Source: Hominisplanchenecus murintestinalis (GTDB taxonomy: Bacteria > Bacillota > Clostridia > Lachnospirales > Lachnospiraceae). Taken from it: 64,000 nucleotides of DNA. Under the pieces are notes generated by a model that saw only the letters and a list, made by a program, of their open reading frames with translations, ran no database searches and had not been told where the DNA came from. The stretch is from contig SRZB01000002.1 in NCBI GenBank assembly GCA_004793585.1, forward strand, positions 186,001 to 250,000. Reading direction: 5' to 3'. Shown here piece by piece: positions 63,580 through 64,000 of the stretch (position 1 is its first letter; each line of letters opens with the position of its first letter). Position numbers and translations under genes: made by a program.

Positions 63580-63607
63580 ATATCGGCATTTTCTCTGAAA
63601 AAATAAA
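63580..63607 (-). promoter_or_regulatory. Sigma-28-type promoter of the unknown 62897 gene
   Basis: TTTATT, 14 bases, GCCGATAT on the minus strand, 60 bases before the ATG at 63520. Confidence 0.75.
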
Positions 63608-63672
63608 GGGTACATTCATAAATAATATAAAAATCTGCTGTCATTCAGCATAAGTCCAAGCTGTGTTGAAAT

Positions 63673-64000
63673 CTACTGCCCGTCCAATTCCCGGATACAC
63701 GAAATCGTCCTCTCATAATCCTCTCTGACCCGGTCAAGCATCGGTTCTATATCGCTGCCATACTCTGTCTGTTCCTTCAGCCTGTCCGACAGGACTGCTG
63801 CAGACTTATAAAGCGGTGTAAGCGATAGATTCTGGCAGACGCCTTTCAGCGTATGGGCAGCCCGGAACGCTTCAGCCATATCTCCGCTTTCCAGGGAACT
63901 GCACAGCAAATCATAGCTTTTATCATTCATCACCTTAAGCAGGAATTTCTGAATTCTCTCATCCTTTCTCAATCTCGCAAATACATCCTCATAGTCCGCC
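63673..64000 (-). CDS. Hpt-domain protein (5' end cut by window edge)
   Basis: The frame stays open to the right edge, so the true start lies outside; the ATG at 63972 is internal. The visible 108 residues read DYEDVFARLRKDERIQKFLL, then FRAAHTLKGVCQNLSLTPLY, where AHTLKG carries the phosphotransfer His. Single-domain Hpt proteins pass phosphate between a hybrid histidine kinase and a response regulator. Partners are not in the window. Confidence 0.85.
   Translation of the reverse strand, partial: ADYEDVFARLRKDERIQKFLLKVMNDKSYDLLCSSLESGDMAEAFRAAHTLKGVCQNLSLTPLYKSAAVLSDRLKEQTEYGSDIEPMLDRVREDYERTISCIRELDGQ

Overview
The window comes from a motile, Gram-positive-type member of the Clostridia, most likely a Lachnospiraceae relative. 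The evidence is the Bacillus/Clostridium flagellar gene order, a FliY rotor protein (CheC-like domains plus a FliN end), the YlqG/YlqH-type FliK-like and FlhX pair, the DUF6470-fliW-csrA cluster, FlbD, moderate-to-low GC and dense Shine-Dalgarno-led, overlapping genes. No species can be named from the sequence. No tRNA, rRNA, CRISPR array, insertion sequence or prophage gene was seen.

Positions 1-17887 (minus strand) hold a 16-gene surface-glycan island read right to left: a methyltransferase, a LicC-like nucleotidyltransferase, a HisC/CobD-like aminotransferase, an IspD/TarI-like cytidylyltransferase, a LicD-like transferase, a CDP-glycerol-transferase-like giant protein, four GT2 enzymes, one GT4 enzyme, and four radical SAM proteins (one cut by the left edge). 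A small Rossmann-like domain with a [Y/F]GxGxxG signature recurs in eight of these proteins, in three architectures. Positions 18062-25244 hold three flagellin genes flanked by three TPR-type GT2 glycosyltransferases, so the island most probably builds and attaches a flagellin glycan. Its probable sigma-28-type promoter supports this.

Positions 25254-38385 hold late flagellar genes: a PilZ protein, a lytic transglycosylase, the FlhX/FliK-like pair, a plus-strand operon flgM-flgN-flgK-flgL-DUF6470-fliW-csrA, and a minus-strand fliD-fliS operon. Positions 38509-62552 are one continuous minus-strand fla operon of 29 genes, from flgB to a ComFB-domain gene. It encodes the rod, MS and C rings, export apparatus, hook, stator and sigma-28 factor (FliA/SigD), and has a good SigA promoter at its head. 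flgC is displaced. fliL, flhF, flhG and the chemotaxis genes other than cheY are absent. A ParA ATPase and a ComFB-domain protein end the operon. Beyond it lie a sigma-28-controlled gene of unknown function and the edge of an Hpt-domain gene.

The regulatory logic can be read from the DNA. The early operon has a SigA promoter and makes sigma-28 and the hook-basal body. FlgM holds sigma-28 until it is exported. Sigma-28-type promoters (about CTTATW-N14-GMCGATAW) precede flagellins 1-3, flgM, the FliK-like gene, fliD and the unknown gene, with a looser match before the glycan island. Each flagellin leader carries two CsrA-like sites, one over the ribosome binding site, and fliW-csrA is in the window. 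Flagellin is therefore probably under a FliW-CsrA translational switch.
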